From positions 1 through 64,000 of the forward strand of contig DAOSWG010000001.1 in NCBI GenBank assembly GCA_035379945.1: a DNA stretch of 64,000 nucleotides. The letters are read 5' to 3'. The position numbers and the translations under genes were made by a program. This DNA comes from JAAYZB01 sp035379945 (GTDB lineage: Bacteria; Bacillota_I; Bacilli_A; Izemoplasmatales; Hujiaoplasmataceae). Of the stretch, positions 1 through 9,900 are shown one piece after another (positions within the stretch are counted from its first letter, which is position 1; the number at the start of each line of letters is the position of its first letter). The notes under the pieces are model-generated. The model was not told the origin of the DNA. It saw only the letters and a list, made by a program, of their open reading frames with translations, and did not search any database.

Positions 1-1
1 G

Positions 2-325
2 GCGATTTTGTTGAAGTACAGGCCAAAAAAATGTACAATTGTGCTGACTATGAAAGACCCGAGCGATATAATTACCGCTTGTGAACGGATCGTTTTCATC
101 AAAGATGGAAAAATAGCCCAAACAACGGATAAGATGGAGATCTTGGGCGATAATTCAAATAAATCGATGATCATATCGTATATTGAAAATGAAAAAATAT
201 CCAAAAAAACATTTTTACTCGATTCAAACGGAAAAACAAACGCATCGGAATTCATAAAGAATCATCAAATTGTGGAGACCGATATTAAATACAAACCGAA
301 AGAAACCGATTCAACGGATTGTTGA
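2..325 (+). CDS. ABC transporter ATP-binding protein, C-terminal fragment (cut by window edge)
   Basis: C-terminal part of an ABC transporter ATPase; the open frame runs in from base 2, so the Walker A and B motifs lie outside the window. The segment TIVLTMKDPSDI sits where the H-loop (normally SSH) of these ATPases lies, and it is followed by CERIVFIKDGKIAQ, which matches the usual CDRVAIIKKGKIV strand. On this alignment the H-loop histidine is replaced by lysine. A polar tail of about 50 residues follows. The membrane-protein gene starts 11 bases after the stop codon, so the two should form one exporter. The substrate cannot be told. The family call is fairly safe; the effect of the H-loop change is inference. 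Confidence 0.7.
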   Translation, partial: AILLKYRPKKCTIVLTMKDPSDIITACERIVFIKDGKIAQTTDKMEILGDNSNKSMIISYIENEKISKKTFLLDSNGKTNASEFIKNHQIVETDIKYKPKETDSTDC

Positions 326-336
326 GGTGTCCTGAT

Positions 337-1086
337 ATGAAAGCATTCCTGCATATAGTGGGAGAAGACCTGAAAAAACTGGCACGTTACCGGATTATCT
401 CGATAGTAGCCATTCTTTCCGTGCTGTTTGGCGCCATACTGATCTTTTTTCCCGATCTTGATCCGGCAATAATTATATATGTGACCATTTTCGTAATGCC
501 AGTCATCGTTTTCTCAATCGATCTTACAACCGATGAGAGCGAGGACACCCTGGCAAGCAAAGACAAACCGGATGCTGGACCGTATCTGGTTTTGGGAGCT
601 AAAATTTTCGCATCTTTGATTTTGTTATTATTGCCGATAGCGATTTATGCAATAGTACTCGGGATGTTCCGCCAATATGAAATGTCTTATTCACTTTTCA
701 TTTTGACTTGTCTTTTTTCGTCCCTCATCCATATTTTAATCGGGCTATCGCTTGCGATAATCAGCAAAGATTACCGTATGCTCCCATTAAACTACATCGT
801 TTACATCGTCGTATTCTGCGCCGCTCCGATATTTTTCTCGGCCGGGATCATTCCCAATAAATACGAATATCTTATGTTGTTTTCTCCGGCATTTTTATCC
901 GGCGTTCTGACCGACAACATTCTGGTTGGATATGCATATTCCGACACTTGGCTATTGGTTATATCTCCGCTCTTACTTGCATTATGGGGGGCTTTGTTGA
1001 CGATATTCGTTGTTTTCCCCTTCTTTAAAAACTACTTGAAAGAGAAATCAAATGTCGGTTTCCAACAAAAGGGAGGAAGATCATGA
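337..1086 (+). CDS. ABC-2 type transporter permease (membrane subunit)
   Basis: Integral membrane protein of about 249 residues with six hydrophobic segments, typical in length and layout of the permease half of ABC-2 exporters. I chose the ATG at 337 because GAGGTG at 324-329 lies seven bases before it; an upstream TTG at 319 would overlap that ribosome site. It follows the ATPase directly and its stop overlaps the ATG of the alpha-galactosidase gene (ATGA at 1083-1086), so translation of the two is probably coupled. There is no conserved catalytic motif to see, and the subfamily rests on neighbour and topology rather than on a signature. An exporter in front of two galactosidases is unexpected; a sugar importer would be more usual. 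Confidence 0.7.
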   Translation: MKAFLHIVGEDLKKLARYRIISIVAILSVLFGAILIFFPDLDPAIIIYVTIFVMPVIVFSIDLTTDESEDTLASKDKPDAGPYLVLGAKIFASLILLLLPIAIYAIVLGMFRQYEMSYSLFILTCLFSSLIHILIGLSLAIISKDYRMLPLNYIVYIVVFCAAPIFFSAGIIPNKYEYLMLFSPAFLSGVLTDNILVGYAYSDTWLLVISPLLLALWGALLTIFVVFPFFKNYLKEKSNVGFQQKGGRS

Positions 1087-3446
1087 TAACGTACGATGCT
1101 TTATCGAAATCATTCCATCTCGCTTCAGATAATACTTCCTATGTCATTCAAATAGCCAAAACCGGCCATCTTTTACATCTTTATTACGGAGAAAGGCTGG
1201 AGAAGATCAGCGTGGATTCCCTGACTCCGAAATTCGGTGTCGAAATCGGTGGCCAGGTTTTGATTGATCCGGAAGATCGCAGCTTCAATTTGAATACCGC
1301 TTTTTTGGAAATCGGAACATATGGAAAAGGCGATTTTCGCGATCCTTCCTTTCATTTCAGACTCCCGGACGGATCGAGAATAACCGATTTCACTTATGTG
1401 AAACATGAAATAACTACAGGAAAACCTTCGTTTGCCCATCAACCGGAATCATTTGGAAACAAAGAAGAAGTCGAGACTCTCAAGATAACTCTGGCTGACA
1501 AAGTGGCAAACCTGGAAATATCCTTGTATTATTCAATTTTTCCTTCTATTGATATCATCGCAAGAAGAGCTGTTGTCAACAACATATCGGATAGTTCGGT
1601 GACCATAGAAAAAGCCATGAGTTTTTCTTTTGACATGTTAAGCGAAAATTATGAGTGCATATCATTAGACGGAGCCTGGATCAGGGAACGCCAGATAAAA
1701 ACCCACAGCTTGGATTCCGGCATTTTCAAGATTGATTCCAAGAAAGGCGTATCGTCAAGCGACCATAACCCTTTCTTTGCAATCATGGAAGCTCACACCG
1801 ATGAAAGTTTTGGAAAATGTTACGGGTTTTCCCTCATATACAGCGGCAATTTCGAAGCCTCAATGGAAGTGAGCCCCCACAATCTGCTTCGCGTCATGAT
1901 GGGGATAAATTCCTTTGATTTCCATTGGGAACTGAAAAAAGGCGAAACATTCGTGACACCGGAGGCATTGCTGACATATTCCGGTTCTGGTCTGACCAAA
2001 TTATCTGAAAACCTGCACGAGTTGGCAAACCATCATATCATCAAACCGGACTGGCAGGGAAAAGCGCGTCCGGTTTTACTTAACAACTGGGAAGCGACCA
2101 TGTTCGATTTTACGGAGAGAAAGATCCTCAAACTGGCCAAAGAAGCGAAAAAACTAGGGGCCGAACTATTTGTTCTGGACGACGGCTGGTTTGGAAAACG
2201 CAATGATGACAAAAGCTCTTTGGGAGATTGGACGCCCAATCTGAAGAAACTGCCTTCCGGAATTACCGGACTGGCGAAAAAAATTCATAAAATAGGGCTG
2301 GAATTCGGTATCTGGGTCGAACCGGAAATGGTGAATCCCGACAGCGATCTATATCGTCAACATCCGGATTGGGCCGTAAAACATCCGAAAAGAGACCCCG
2401 GCTTAGGCAGAAACCAGTTGATTCTTGATTTGGTTAATCCGGAAGTAAAAGAATATCTCTATGACTGTTTAGCGAATCTTTTTTCATCGGCTAACATTAC
2501 GTATTGCAAATGGGACATGAACCGAAATTTTTCCGATGTTTATTCGATGTATCTTCCGGAAGAAGAACAAGGAAGTTATTTTCACAGATACACCCTGGCC
2601 CTATATGAGTTACTGGAAAGACTGACAGATGAATTTCCCGATATCTTGTTTGAAGGATGCGCTTCCGGCGGTAACCGCTTCGATTTTGGGATTCTTTACT
2701 ATATGCCCCAAATCTGGACTTCAGATGACACCGACGCCTACGAAAGGGTGAAAATCCAGTATGGAACATCGATGGCTTATCCGTCATCGACAATGGGTGC
2801 GCATGTGTCGAATGTTCCGAACCTCCAAACCATGAGGCAAACATCTTTGGAAACCAGGTTCAATGTCGCCGCGTTCGGAGTTCTCGGATACGAACTTGAC
2901 GCCACACATCTGACTAGCTGGGAGAAAAAAGTGATAAAAGAACAAATCGCATATTACAAAGAACACCGAAATATATTCCAGTTCGGAAAAATGCACCGTT
3001 TCCAGAACCCATTCAAGGAAAATGAAACATCGTTGATGCTCGTATCAAATGATAAAAAAGAAGCGATCCTGCAAATTTTCCAAACCTTGGCAAAACCAAA
3101 CGACGGGTTGGAAAAATACCGTATCGACGGTTTAGATCCCCGGGTAACCTATGAAATCACCGCAAGAACCCAGTATTTCAACCTGGGACAATTCGGCGAC
3201 TTAATCAAATATGCCTTGCCTTTCCGGCTTGATTCTAACGGCATTGCTTTCCTCATTCTGAAAAATCACTATCTGATGAAAACGGAGCCGGAACATCAGA
3301 TTGTGAAAGGCGATCAGCTGATGATAAACGGATTCGTTCCGAAACAGCGTTTCACCGGTTCCGGGTTCAATGAATCGGTTAGATTGATGGGTGATTTCGG
3401 ATCCCGTCTGTATCACTTCAAGGCCAAGGAGGATTTGTCCGCATGA
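1083..3446 (+). CDS. Alpha-galactosidase, glycoside hydrolase family 36
   Basis: Retaining alpha-galactosidase of 787 residues, the usual length for bacterial GH36 enzymes of the AgaA/RafA type; it removes terminal alpha-1,6-galactose from melibiose, raffinose and related oligosaccharides. Visible features are an N-terminal beta-sandwich, the barrel start LFVLDDGWFG, the nucleophile motif CKWDMNR with Asp478, and the acid/base motif SDDTDA with Asp548. There is no signal peptide, so it acts in the cytoplasm on imported sugar. It overlaps the permease gene upstream and the GH2 gene downstream by ATGA junctions, which makes a four-gene operon. Galactokinase, which would take the released galactose, lies at 40169-41329. 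The assignment is very secure; the natural substrate is inferred. Confidence 0.96.
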   Translation: MITYDALSKSFHLASDNTSYVIQIAKTGHLLHLYYGERLEKISVDSLTPKFGVEIGGQVLIDPEDRSFNLNTAFLEIGTYGKGDFRDPSFHFRLPDGSRITDFTYVKHEITTGKPSFAHQPESFGNKEEVETLKITLADKVANLEISLYYSIFPSIDIIARRAVVNNISDSSVTIEKAMSFSFDMLSENYECISLDGAWIRERQIKTHSLDSGIFKIDSKKGVSSSDHNPFFAIMEAHTDESFGKCYGFSLIYSGNFEASMEVSPHNLLRVMMGINSFDFHWELKKGETFVTPEALLTYSGSGLTKLSENLHELANHHIIKPDWQGKARPVLLNNWEATMFDFTERKILKLAKEAKKLGAELFVLDDGWFGKRNDDKSSLGDWTPNLKKLPSGITGLAKKIHKIGLEFGIWVEPEMVNPDSDLYRQHPDWAVKHPKRDPGLGRNQLILDLVNPEVKEYLYDCLANLFSSANITYCKWDMNRNFSDVYSMYLPEEEQGSYFHRYTLALYELLERLTDEFPDILFEGCASGGNRFDFGILYYMPQIWTSDDTDAYERVKIQYGTSMAYPSSTMGAHVSNVPNLQTMRQTSLETRFNVAAFGVLGYELDATHLTSWEKKVIKEQIAYYKEHRNIFQFGKMHRFQNPFKENETSLMLVSNDKKEAILQIFQTLAKPNDGLEKYRIDGLDPRVTYEITARTQYFNLGQFGDLIKYALPFRLDSNGIAFLILKNHYLMKTEPEHQIVKGDQLMINGFVPKQRFTGSGFNESVRLMGDFGSRLYHFKAKEDLSA

Positions 3447-5839
3447 GAAAAATAAAACCGTTGAATTTCGAGTGGCGTTTCCGTCCCGATTTCCAAAAAA
3501 GTTATCTCGAAAGTGATTTTGAGGGAACGGGTTTCGAAGATGTGATGATTCCCCATACCATGATAGAAACGCCCTATAACGATTTCACCTCCGACATATA
3601 TCAATTCGTCGGATCGTATTACCGTGATTTCGAAATTGAAGAAGTAGGAAAAGACCAAAAAGTACTCTTGCGTTTTTACGGTGTCATGGTATCGGCGGAA
3701 GTATATATTAACGGGAATCTAGCAGGATCCCACCAGGGAGGCTATACCCCTTTTCACTTCGACATAACCGATTATCTGAATTTTAACGGCAAAAACCGGA
3801 TTTTTGTCAAAGTGGACGGACATGAGGATCCGGACATACCGCCTTTTGGCAATGTTCTCGATTATCTGGCGTACAGCGGGATTTATCGTGAAGTAAAACT
3901 AGAGATCCGTCCGAGAAACGACATCAGTTTCGTAATGGTGAAAACCGATGAATCAATTTCCTTGAAACATGATGAAATGGCCCTGAACGTCAGGGTTGAA
4001 ATGGAAAATGACCCCGGAAAGGAAACTGTTGTAAATCTGAATGTCAAAGACGAAGAGAATACTGTCTATGAAGCCAGTTATAATCATGTGTTTTCTGAAG
4101 CAGCGCAAATAGATGCCACAATACAGGGAATAACACGGTGGGATATCGACAATCCGAAGATGTATACGGCAAATATCAAAGTCTTCATGGAAGGCACTTT
4201 GCTTGACGAAACCGAAGTGAAATTCGGATTCCGGACCGCCAAATTCGCCGAAGACGGTTTTACCCTAAACAACCGGAAACTGAAACTTATCGGACTGAAC
4301 AGACACCAATCTTATCCGTATGTCGGTTATGCCATGCCAGCGAGAATGCAAAGAATGGACGCCGATATTCTTAAATACGATCTCGGATGCAACATAGTGA
4401 GAACTTCACACTACATGCAAAGCGATCACTTCATCGAAAGATGCGATGAAATCGGTCTGTTGGTTTTCGAGGAAATTCCCGGTTGGCAACATATCGGCGG
4501 CGACAAATTCAAAGAAAACACCTATCTTAATCTGAAAACGATGATCCGCCACCATGCCAACCATCCTTCGATAGTGCTTTGGGGAGTCAGGATCAACGAA
4601 TCGCTCGATTGTCATGATTTCTACGAAAAAACAAATGAAATCGCGCATGAAATTGACAGTATCAGACAGACCGGCGGAGTCCGTTATCTCAAGAAAAGCG
4701 AGCTTTTAGAAGATGTTTACACCTATAACGACTTTTCCTGCGAAAACACCTCGCACGGTCTAGAGAATCCCGACAAGGTTTCGGAACGCCTGAAACCGTA
4801 TCTTGTGACAGAGTATAACGGACACATGTATCCGACAAGGCGGGATGACAACGAAGCCAGAAAACTGGAACACGCTTTGAGACACTTGATTGTCCTGGAA
4901 GACGCATTTTCCTACGAAAGAATTTCAGGTGCCATCGGATGGTGTTTCTCTGATTACAACACGCATGAGCAATTCGGGAGCAACGACCGTGTCTGTTACC
5001 ACGGAGTCACCGATATGTTCAGAATCCCGAAATATGCCGCTTATACCTATATGTCGCAGAAAAATCCTAACGATCCCGTTCTGGAAGTGGCATCGGCAAT
5101 GACTCCGGGAGAAGGCGACAGAAGCATTTTGCCGGCAACCTTCATATTCACAAACTGTGATTACGTCGTAGCGTACATGAACGGATATAATCTCGGCAAA
5201 TTCTATTCGGAATGGAAGGTTTTTCCCAACATTCCTCATGCTCCGATCGTAATTGATGATTTCATAGGAGACAAAATCAGGGAAAACGAACCTTATAAAA
5301 TAAAAATCGCCGACCGGATCAAGGATGTCCTTCTGGCATACAACCGTCACGGTTTTTCCATGCCTTTGAAATACAAACTGAAAATGTTCGATCTATTGGC
5401 ATTCCACCATATCAAAATGGACAAAGCCATGGATCTTTACAAGGAATATGTCGGAAACTGGGGCTCGGTGACGCCAAAATACCGGTTTGAAGGGTATGTA
5501 AACGACAAACTCGTGAAAACCGTCGACATCGCTCAACCGAAAGAAGCCATTCTCAAAGTTTTACCCGATGCTGTGACATTGACGCACAAAGATACCTATG
5601 ATGTCGTGAGAGTCATCGTAAAAATGGAAGACGAATACGGGAACATCCGTCCTTTGGCAAGAGACGTTGTCTGTGTGGAAACATCGGAAGGATTGGCGCT
5701 GATCGGTCCTAACCAAATGGCGCTCATGAACGGAGCTATCGGTTTCTTTTTGAAGACGACGGGAAAGAAAGGAAAAGCTTACACTATTTTCCGGGTCGCA
5801 GGGCAACAACCGGTGAAAATTGAATTCACTATCGCATAA
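3443..5839 (+). CDS. Beta-galactosidase-like enzyme, glycoside hydrolase family 2
   Basis: GH2 enzyme of 798 residues. The order is sugar-binding jelly-roll (about 1-170), immunoglobulin-like beta domain (about 170-270), TIM barrel (about 280-590) and a C-terminal beta domain. The barrel opens with KLIGLNRHQSYP. The acid/base Glu386 is in WGVRINES, where many family members have WGNE, and the nucleophile Glu457 is in VTEYNGH. There is no signal peptide, so it is cytoplasmic. The gene overlaps the alpha-galactosidase gene (ATGA) and ends at a strong terminator. Beta-galactosidase is the likeliest activity given the partner, but GH2 also holds beta-glucuronidases and beta-mannosidases, and I cannot separate these by eye. 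Confidence 0.88.
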   Translation: MRKIKPLNFEWRFRPDFQKSYLESDFEGTGFEDVMIPHTMIETPYNDFTSDIYQFVGSYYRDFEIEEVGKDQKVLLRFYGVMVSAEVYINGNLAGSHQGGYTPFHFDITDYLNFNGKNRIFVKVDGHEDPDIPPFGNVLDYLAYSGIYREVKLEIRPRNDISFVMVKTDESISLKHDEMALNVRVEMENDPGKETVVNLNVKDEENTVYEASYNHVFSEAAQIDATIQGITRWDIDNPKMYTANIKVFMEGTLLDETEVKFGFRTAKFAEDGFTLNNRKLKLIGLNRHQSYPYVGYAMPARMQRMDADILKYDLGCNIVRTSHYMQSDHFIERCDEIGLLVFEEIPGWQHIGGDKFKENTYLNLKTMIRHHANHPSIVLWGVRINESLDCHDFYEKTNEIAHEIDSIRQTGGVRYLKKSELLEDVYTYNDFSCENTSHGLENPDKVSERLKPYLVTEYNGHMYPTRRDDNEARKLEHALRHLIVLEDAFSYERISGAIGWCFSDYNTHEQFGSNDRVCYHGVTDMFRIPKYAAYTYMSQKNPNDPVLEVASAMTPGEGDRSILPATFIFTNCDYVVAYMNGYNLGKFYSEWKVFPNIPHAPIVIDDFIGDKIRENEPYKIKIADRIKDVLLAYNRHGFSMPLKYKLKMFDLLAFHHIKMDKAMDLYKEYVGNWGSVTPKYRFEGYVNDKLVKTVDIAQPKEAILKVLPDAVTLTHKDTYDVVRVIVKMEDEYGNIRPLARDVVCVETSEGLALIGPNQMALMNGAIGFFLKTTGKKGKAYTIFRVAGQQPVKIEFTIA

Positions 5840-5842
5840 AAA

Positions 5843-5880
5843 AAGGCTTGACGGTTCAATCCGCCAAGCCTTGTCTTTTT
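5843..5880. terminator. Bidirectional intrinsic terminator
   Basis: A 12-base stem (5843-5854 with 5861-5872, one mismatch) closes a six-base loop and is flanked by an A-run on the left and a T-rich tract on the right. It lies between convergent genes, the GH2 operon and the serine protease, and can end both. Confidence 0.85.
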
Positions 5881-5883
5881 ATA

Positions 5884-6753
5884 TCAGATCATTCCTGCAT
5901 TCAGAAGAAAAACGTAGATAATGTAATTGGGAATCGCAAAAGCACTCTCGTCAGTGTCTTCGACTCCCCAGGTGTTCAAGCCTAGCAAATTGCCGTCGAC
6001 ATCGACCAAAGCGCCGCCGCTGGAACCGGAATGGATCGAAGCGGAATGGTAGATGACATAATAATCATAATTGGCAATTTCCTGAAGCGTGATGAATTCT
6101 CCGAAGGTGACGTTGTTGTCGATATCAAGGGGATTCCCAACGGCAAGAACCAGTTCGCCAGGCGTAAATTTCGTATATGTTCTCGTGGTGATGTTGATAA
6201 GATGGATATCCACCCGGCTGTTTTTGGCGAAACGGAGAACGGCAAGATCTAAAGTTGCATTGTAAAGAACGAGTTCCGCGCTGGAGAATACCTCGTCACC
6301 GAATGCTTTGACCTCATAAGCTCCATAATATTCTTCCGGATCGACCACATGGTAGTTAGTCAATGCGTAGTAATAATTTTCATCTTCCTTGAATATCGCT
6401 CCGGAACCTTCCAAAATGGCGACGGTTTCGGTCGTATGGCCCCACGGAAGACTGGATTCCTGATAGATGGTCGATACGATTTGAATGTTCGAGTGACGAA
6501 TCATATCCCTTGTGTTCAGCAGCACACTGTTGTAATCGTCCACAGACAGAGAATAGCTTGGGGAACGGTATGTGGGAAACGAATTGTAGTCCTCGTTTTG
6601 GAAAGTGATTGTTCCGGTCGCGGTGTTTGGCAAAGTATATGATGTCGTTGTAGTTTCGGAAGGGAAAGTGATCGCGATGGGAAACTCAAATGTGCATCCC
6701 GCCAGAACAGTACCGATCAAAACCAGCATTAGTGCGATCAAACGTTTTTTCAT
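5884..6753 (-). CDS. Trypsin-like (HtrA-type) serine protease lipoprotein without PDZ domain
   Basis: Surface-anchored serine protease of 289 residues. Residues 1-20 form a lipoprotein signal with lipobox VLAGC, Cys20 being the lipidated residue. A Thr/Ser-rich linker follows, and the chymotrypsin fold starts near residue 110. The triad is His135 (TNYHVV), Asp169 (LDLAVL) and Ser245 (SGSSGG). HtrA/DegP proteins normally carry a PDZ domain after the protease; here the chain stops at the end of the catalytic domain. GGGAGGT upstream of the ATG supports the start. It is divergent from the giant repeat-protein gene, with 179 bases between them that hold both promoters. A role in processing or quality control of surface proteins, possibly that neighbour, is inference. 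Confidence 0.9.
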   Translation of the reverse strand: MKKRLIALMLVLIGTVLAGCTFEFPIAITFPSETTTTSYTLPNTATGTITFQNEDYNSFPTYRSPSYSLSVDDYNSVLLNTRDMIRHSNIQIVSTIYQESSLPWGHTTETVAILEGSGAIFKEDENYYYALTNYHVVDPEEYYGAYEVKAFGDEVFSSAELVLYNATLDLAVLRFAKNSRVDIHLINITTRTYTKFTPGELVLAVGNPLDIDNNVTFGEFITLQEIANYDYYVIYHSASIHSGSSGGALVDVDGNLLGLNTWGVEDTDESAFAIPNYIIYVFLLNAGMI

Positions 6754-6783
6754 CTGTTACCTCCCGCATAATTTATCAATTTT

Positions 6784-6789
6784 ATTATA
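6784..6789 (-). promoter_or_regulatory. Probable -10 element of the serine protease gene
   Basis: TATAAT on the minus strand about 30 bases before the start codon of the protease. No good -35 box is visible at 16-18 bases distance. The divergent giant gene has its own TATAAT repeats at 6860-6870. Confidence 0.5.
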
Positions 6790-6932
6790 CCACCATGTTT
6801 TTCAATATTGCCTACGGAAACAAAAAATTTTTTTTGTGGTCTTTAAAGATTCGATGATATATAATATAATAAAAAAGTAACACTAATATAAGTGAAAAAC
6901 AAACAATATAGTTTCCGGAAGGAGTACCACCA

Positions 6933-9900
6933 ATGCCCATTTTACTGGCTTTAACCCCGCCTGCCTTGCCCGATAATCTGGATTTCACGCTTTATTTCAA
7001 CATTCTGTTTTTCAGTATCCTCGGGCTTGACATTCTGTTCGGGTTCATCAAGGGATTCAAAAAATCACTTTACGGATTCATAGTAAAACTGATTTTTGTC
7101 ATCATATTCTTTTTCACGATCGATTTGGTCGTGAATTTCCTATGGTCCGTCGAAATCCCGGCCATGGGTCAACTTTTCGGAATGATCGACAGTTCGTTTT
7201 CTAGCGCCGCTTCATTCGCCCAACTGACGGACAAAGCGGTTCAGCTATACCTGGGCGATTTTCTGGGAACCTATGCAACAAGCGATCAGGTACTTGCGCT
7301 TGCCTACAGTATTGGTATGTTTGCCCTTAAAATCGTGTATACCTTGCTTTACTTCACAGTCATCCAACTGATTTACAGAATCTTTACCGGCATCATCAGA
7401 CTGATCTTCATCCATCCTTCCAAAGAAGAAAAAAAATATCAGTCCAAGAACCGGGGATTCGGAGCTCTGTTCGGATTGATGTCAGGAGCTTTGAACGTGT
7501 TTCTCGTTCTCGTGATTCTGAGCGGAATCATCAGCGTATCAAGCAGTATTTCTACCTTCGCTACTGAAGCGCTTCCGAATCTTCCCACCAATATCGACAT
7601 GGAGATGCCCCGCCAGCAGATATACGAGGCCAATCATTCGGTCATTCCCTTGGCCGACGGTGAAAATGATTCCATGGACGACGCCATTGCGATGTTGCAG
7701 GAAATGATCGACGCTTATAACCAGAACATCATTGTTTCGAACGCCGACAAAATCAAGATAGAAGAGATCAGCGGAGAAACCCCTCTGGACATATACTTAT
7801 TTGACAAAGTCCTTTCCATTGACTATAACGGCGAAAGCATTTCGATCCGCCATGAACTAGCCGTATATGCCAACGTGGCAGAGACGGTTCTGAATTCACC
7901 TTTCTTCGATTCAAACAATATCTCGGATATTACCGGTCTTGAAATTGAAACCGCGTTTGACGAACTTGCGCAGTCGAATCTCCTGACTTCGGTGATTCCG
8001 CTTGCATTGGAAATCGCAGCTGAGAAATTTGAGGTGACATTGCCATATACTTTGGAAGAACTCAACGACATTCCGTGGGATGAGGAAATCAGCGATCTCG
8101 GAACGGCAGCCGCTTTGATATTCGATTTTGTCAATACTGCCGGCCTTTTCGACGAAGGCACCGATTTGGAAACCGTAACCTTCAACGGCGACGATGCCCG
8201 GGATATTTTCGAAGCTCTCGGCGACAGTAAACTGGTGACCATGGCCGCTTTTGTGGCCGTTCAACCGCTTTTGGAAGCAGCCCCGGAAAATGTTTCAATG
8301 ATCGTTACAGTTCCCACCGATCTCGATTGGCAAACCGAATTTTATTCCTTTGGAACGATCGTGGACGCCGTTCTTGATACAAACATCACCTATGCCTCTT
8401 TGACATCAAATAATCCCATGGAGATACTGAATTCCCTTTCATCCTTGGATTTCACCGTGCTATTGCAATCGCAGATCATCAGCCAGGCACTCGTCAATAT
8501 GTTCGAACATGCAGAAGAGATTTTTGGCGAAGACGCTTTGTCTTTCCTCGATATTCCTTCTGATATCATTTGGTATGATTTCTATGATGGGGACACTCTG
8601 GTACATGGAGAACTGTACAATATCCTGTATGCCTTGAACGCTCTTACCAGCGCAACAAGCGATGTGAATTTTGAAAACTTGAGCATTTCGACAATCGCCG
8701 AACTTGATCTTTCTTCGATCGACGCGATTTTCGAATCCACTATTCTAGTCGCCAGTCTGACCAAAACCTTGCGCGAGCAGGAATTCGGCGATTTTGTCCT
8801 GACTATTCCCAATACCGCTTTCGAAGATAACGATTACGAAAACGGCTACCTTCGCAAAGAAGAACTGATAAACATGGTAGATGCCATGGCGGAAATCGTT
8901 AACAATCTCACCTGCGATCCGGATGACACCGAATGCGAAGATACCGGTTTCGACCTGGGAAAAGCTTTTACGCTTTCATCATCATCGGTGGAAATCATTC
9001 TCGAATCGGATATCGTCTGGGCTACCCTCGGAAAACAGGTCATCGACAATGCGGACGAATTTCTTTTGATTCCCGATACCGGCGGATCAAGGGAAACTAT
9101 CGATGTCGAAGACGAAACCGTATGCGTGATTTCCCGCTTGGAAATGCAAAATCTGTTTGACGCCATTTCGGTGCTTGGCATTGAGAGCATCGACGATATC
9201 GACGGTCTCGACGCAACTCTCGTGACCGACATCGTTTCTGACGATGCCAAGATCACTACGCTGTTAACATCAAAAATCGTGTCCGCGACTGTCGGAGATC
9301 TTTTATATGATCTGGGCGAAGACACCCTGACCATTCCACAGGAAGTGGAAATGACCGTCTATGAATACGAAACCGGATACACTATTGTTAACTCGGAAGA
9401 AATCGAAAAATTGCTGAAGGCGGTCGGCGTCTTGGAAATCGAGGATATCGAGAACATGGATATCGGCCCGAGTTTTCTTTACAACCTAGAAGCCCCGAAA
9501 GAAAATCCGGAAGACACTCCCGTAATAGACCAAGATAAAGCCGACAGGTTGTTCGATTCATTGATCATCCATGCGACGATTTCCAAAGTTATTCTCGATC
9601 TGACCGAACCGGAAGGTGATGAAGAGCCTGTCATCTCCGTTCCTTATTTCTCGCCAGATAACACCACTTTGGTTCCTGATATCCGCTATTTCAACGATAC
9701 GGACAGTTTCGAATGGATTTCCGTAGACGAACTGGAAGACATTATCAGCGCTATTCTGGTATTAGATATCGAAGACTTCAATGGTCTGTCGATCGAATCT
9801 CTGGATCTCGACTCGATTACCGACAATATCGGAATCATTCTGGAATCCGCTGTTCTTCACGCTTCGATCTCCGACCAAATCATCAATCTGAACGCCGATG

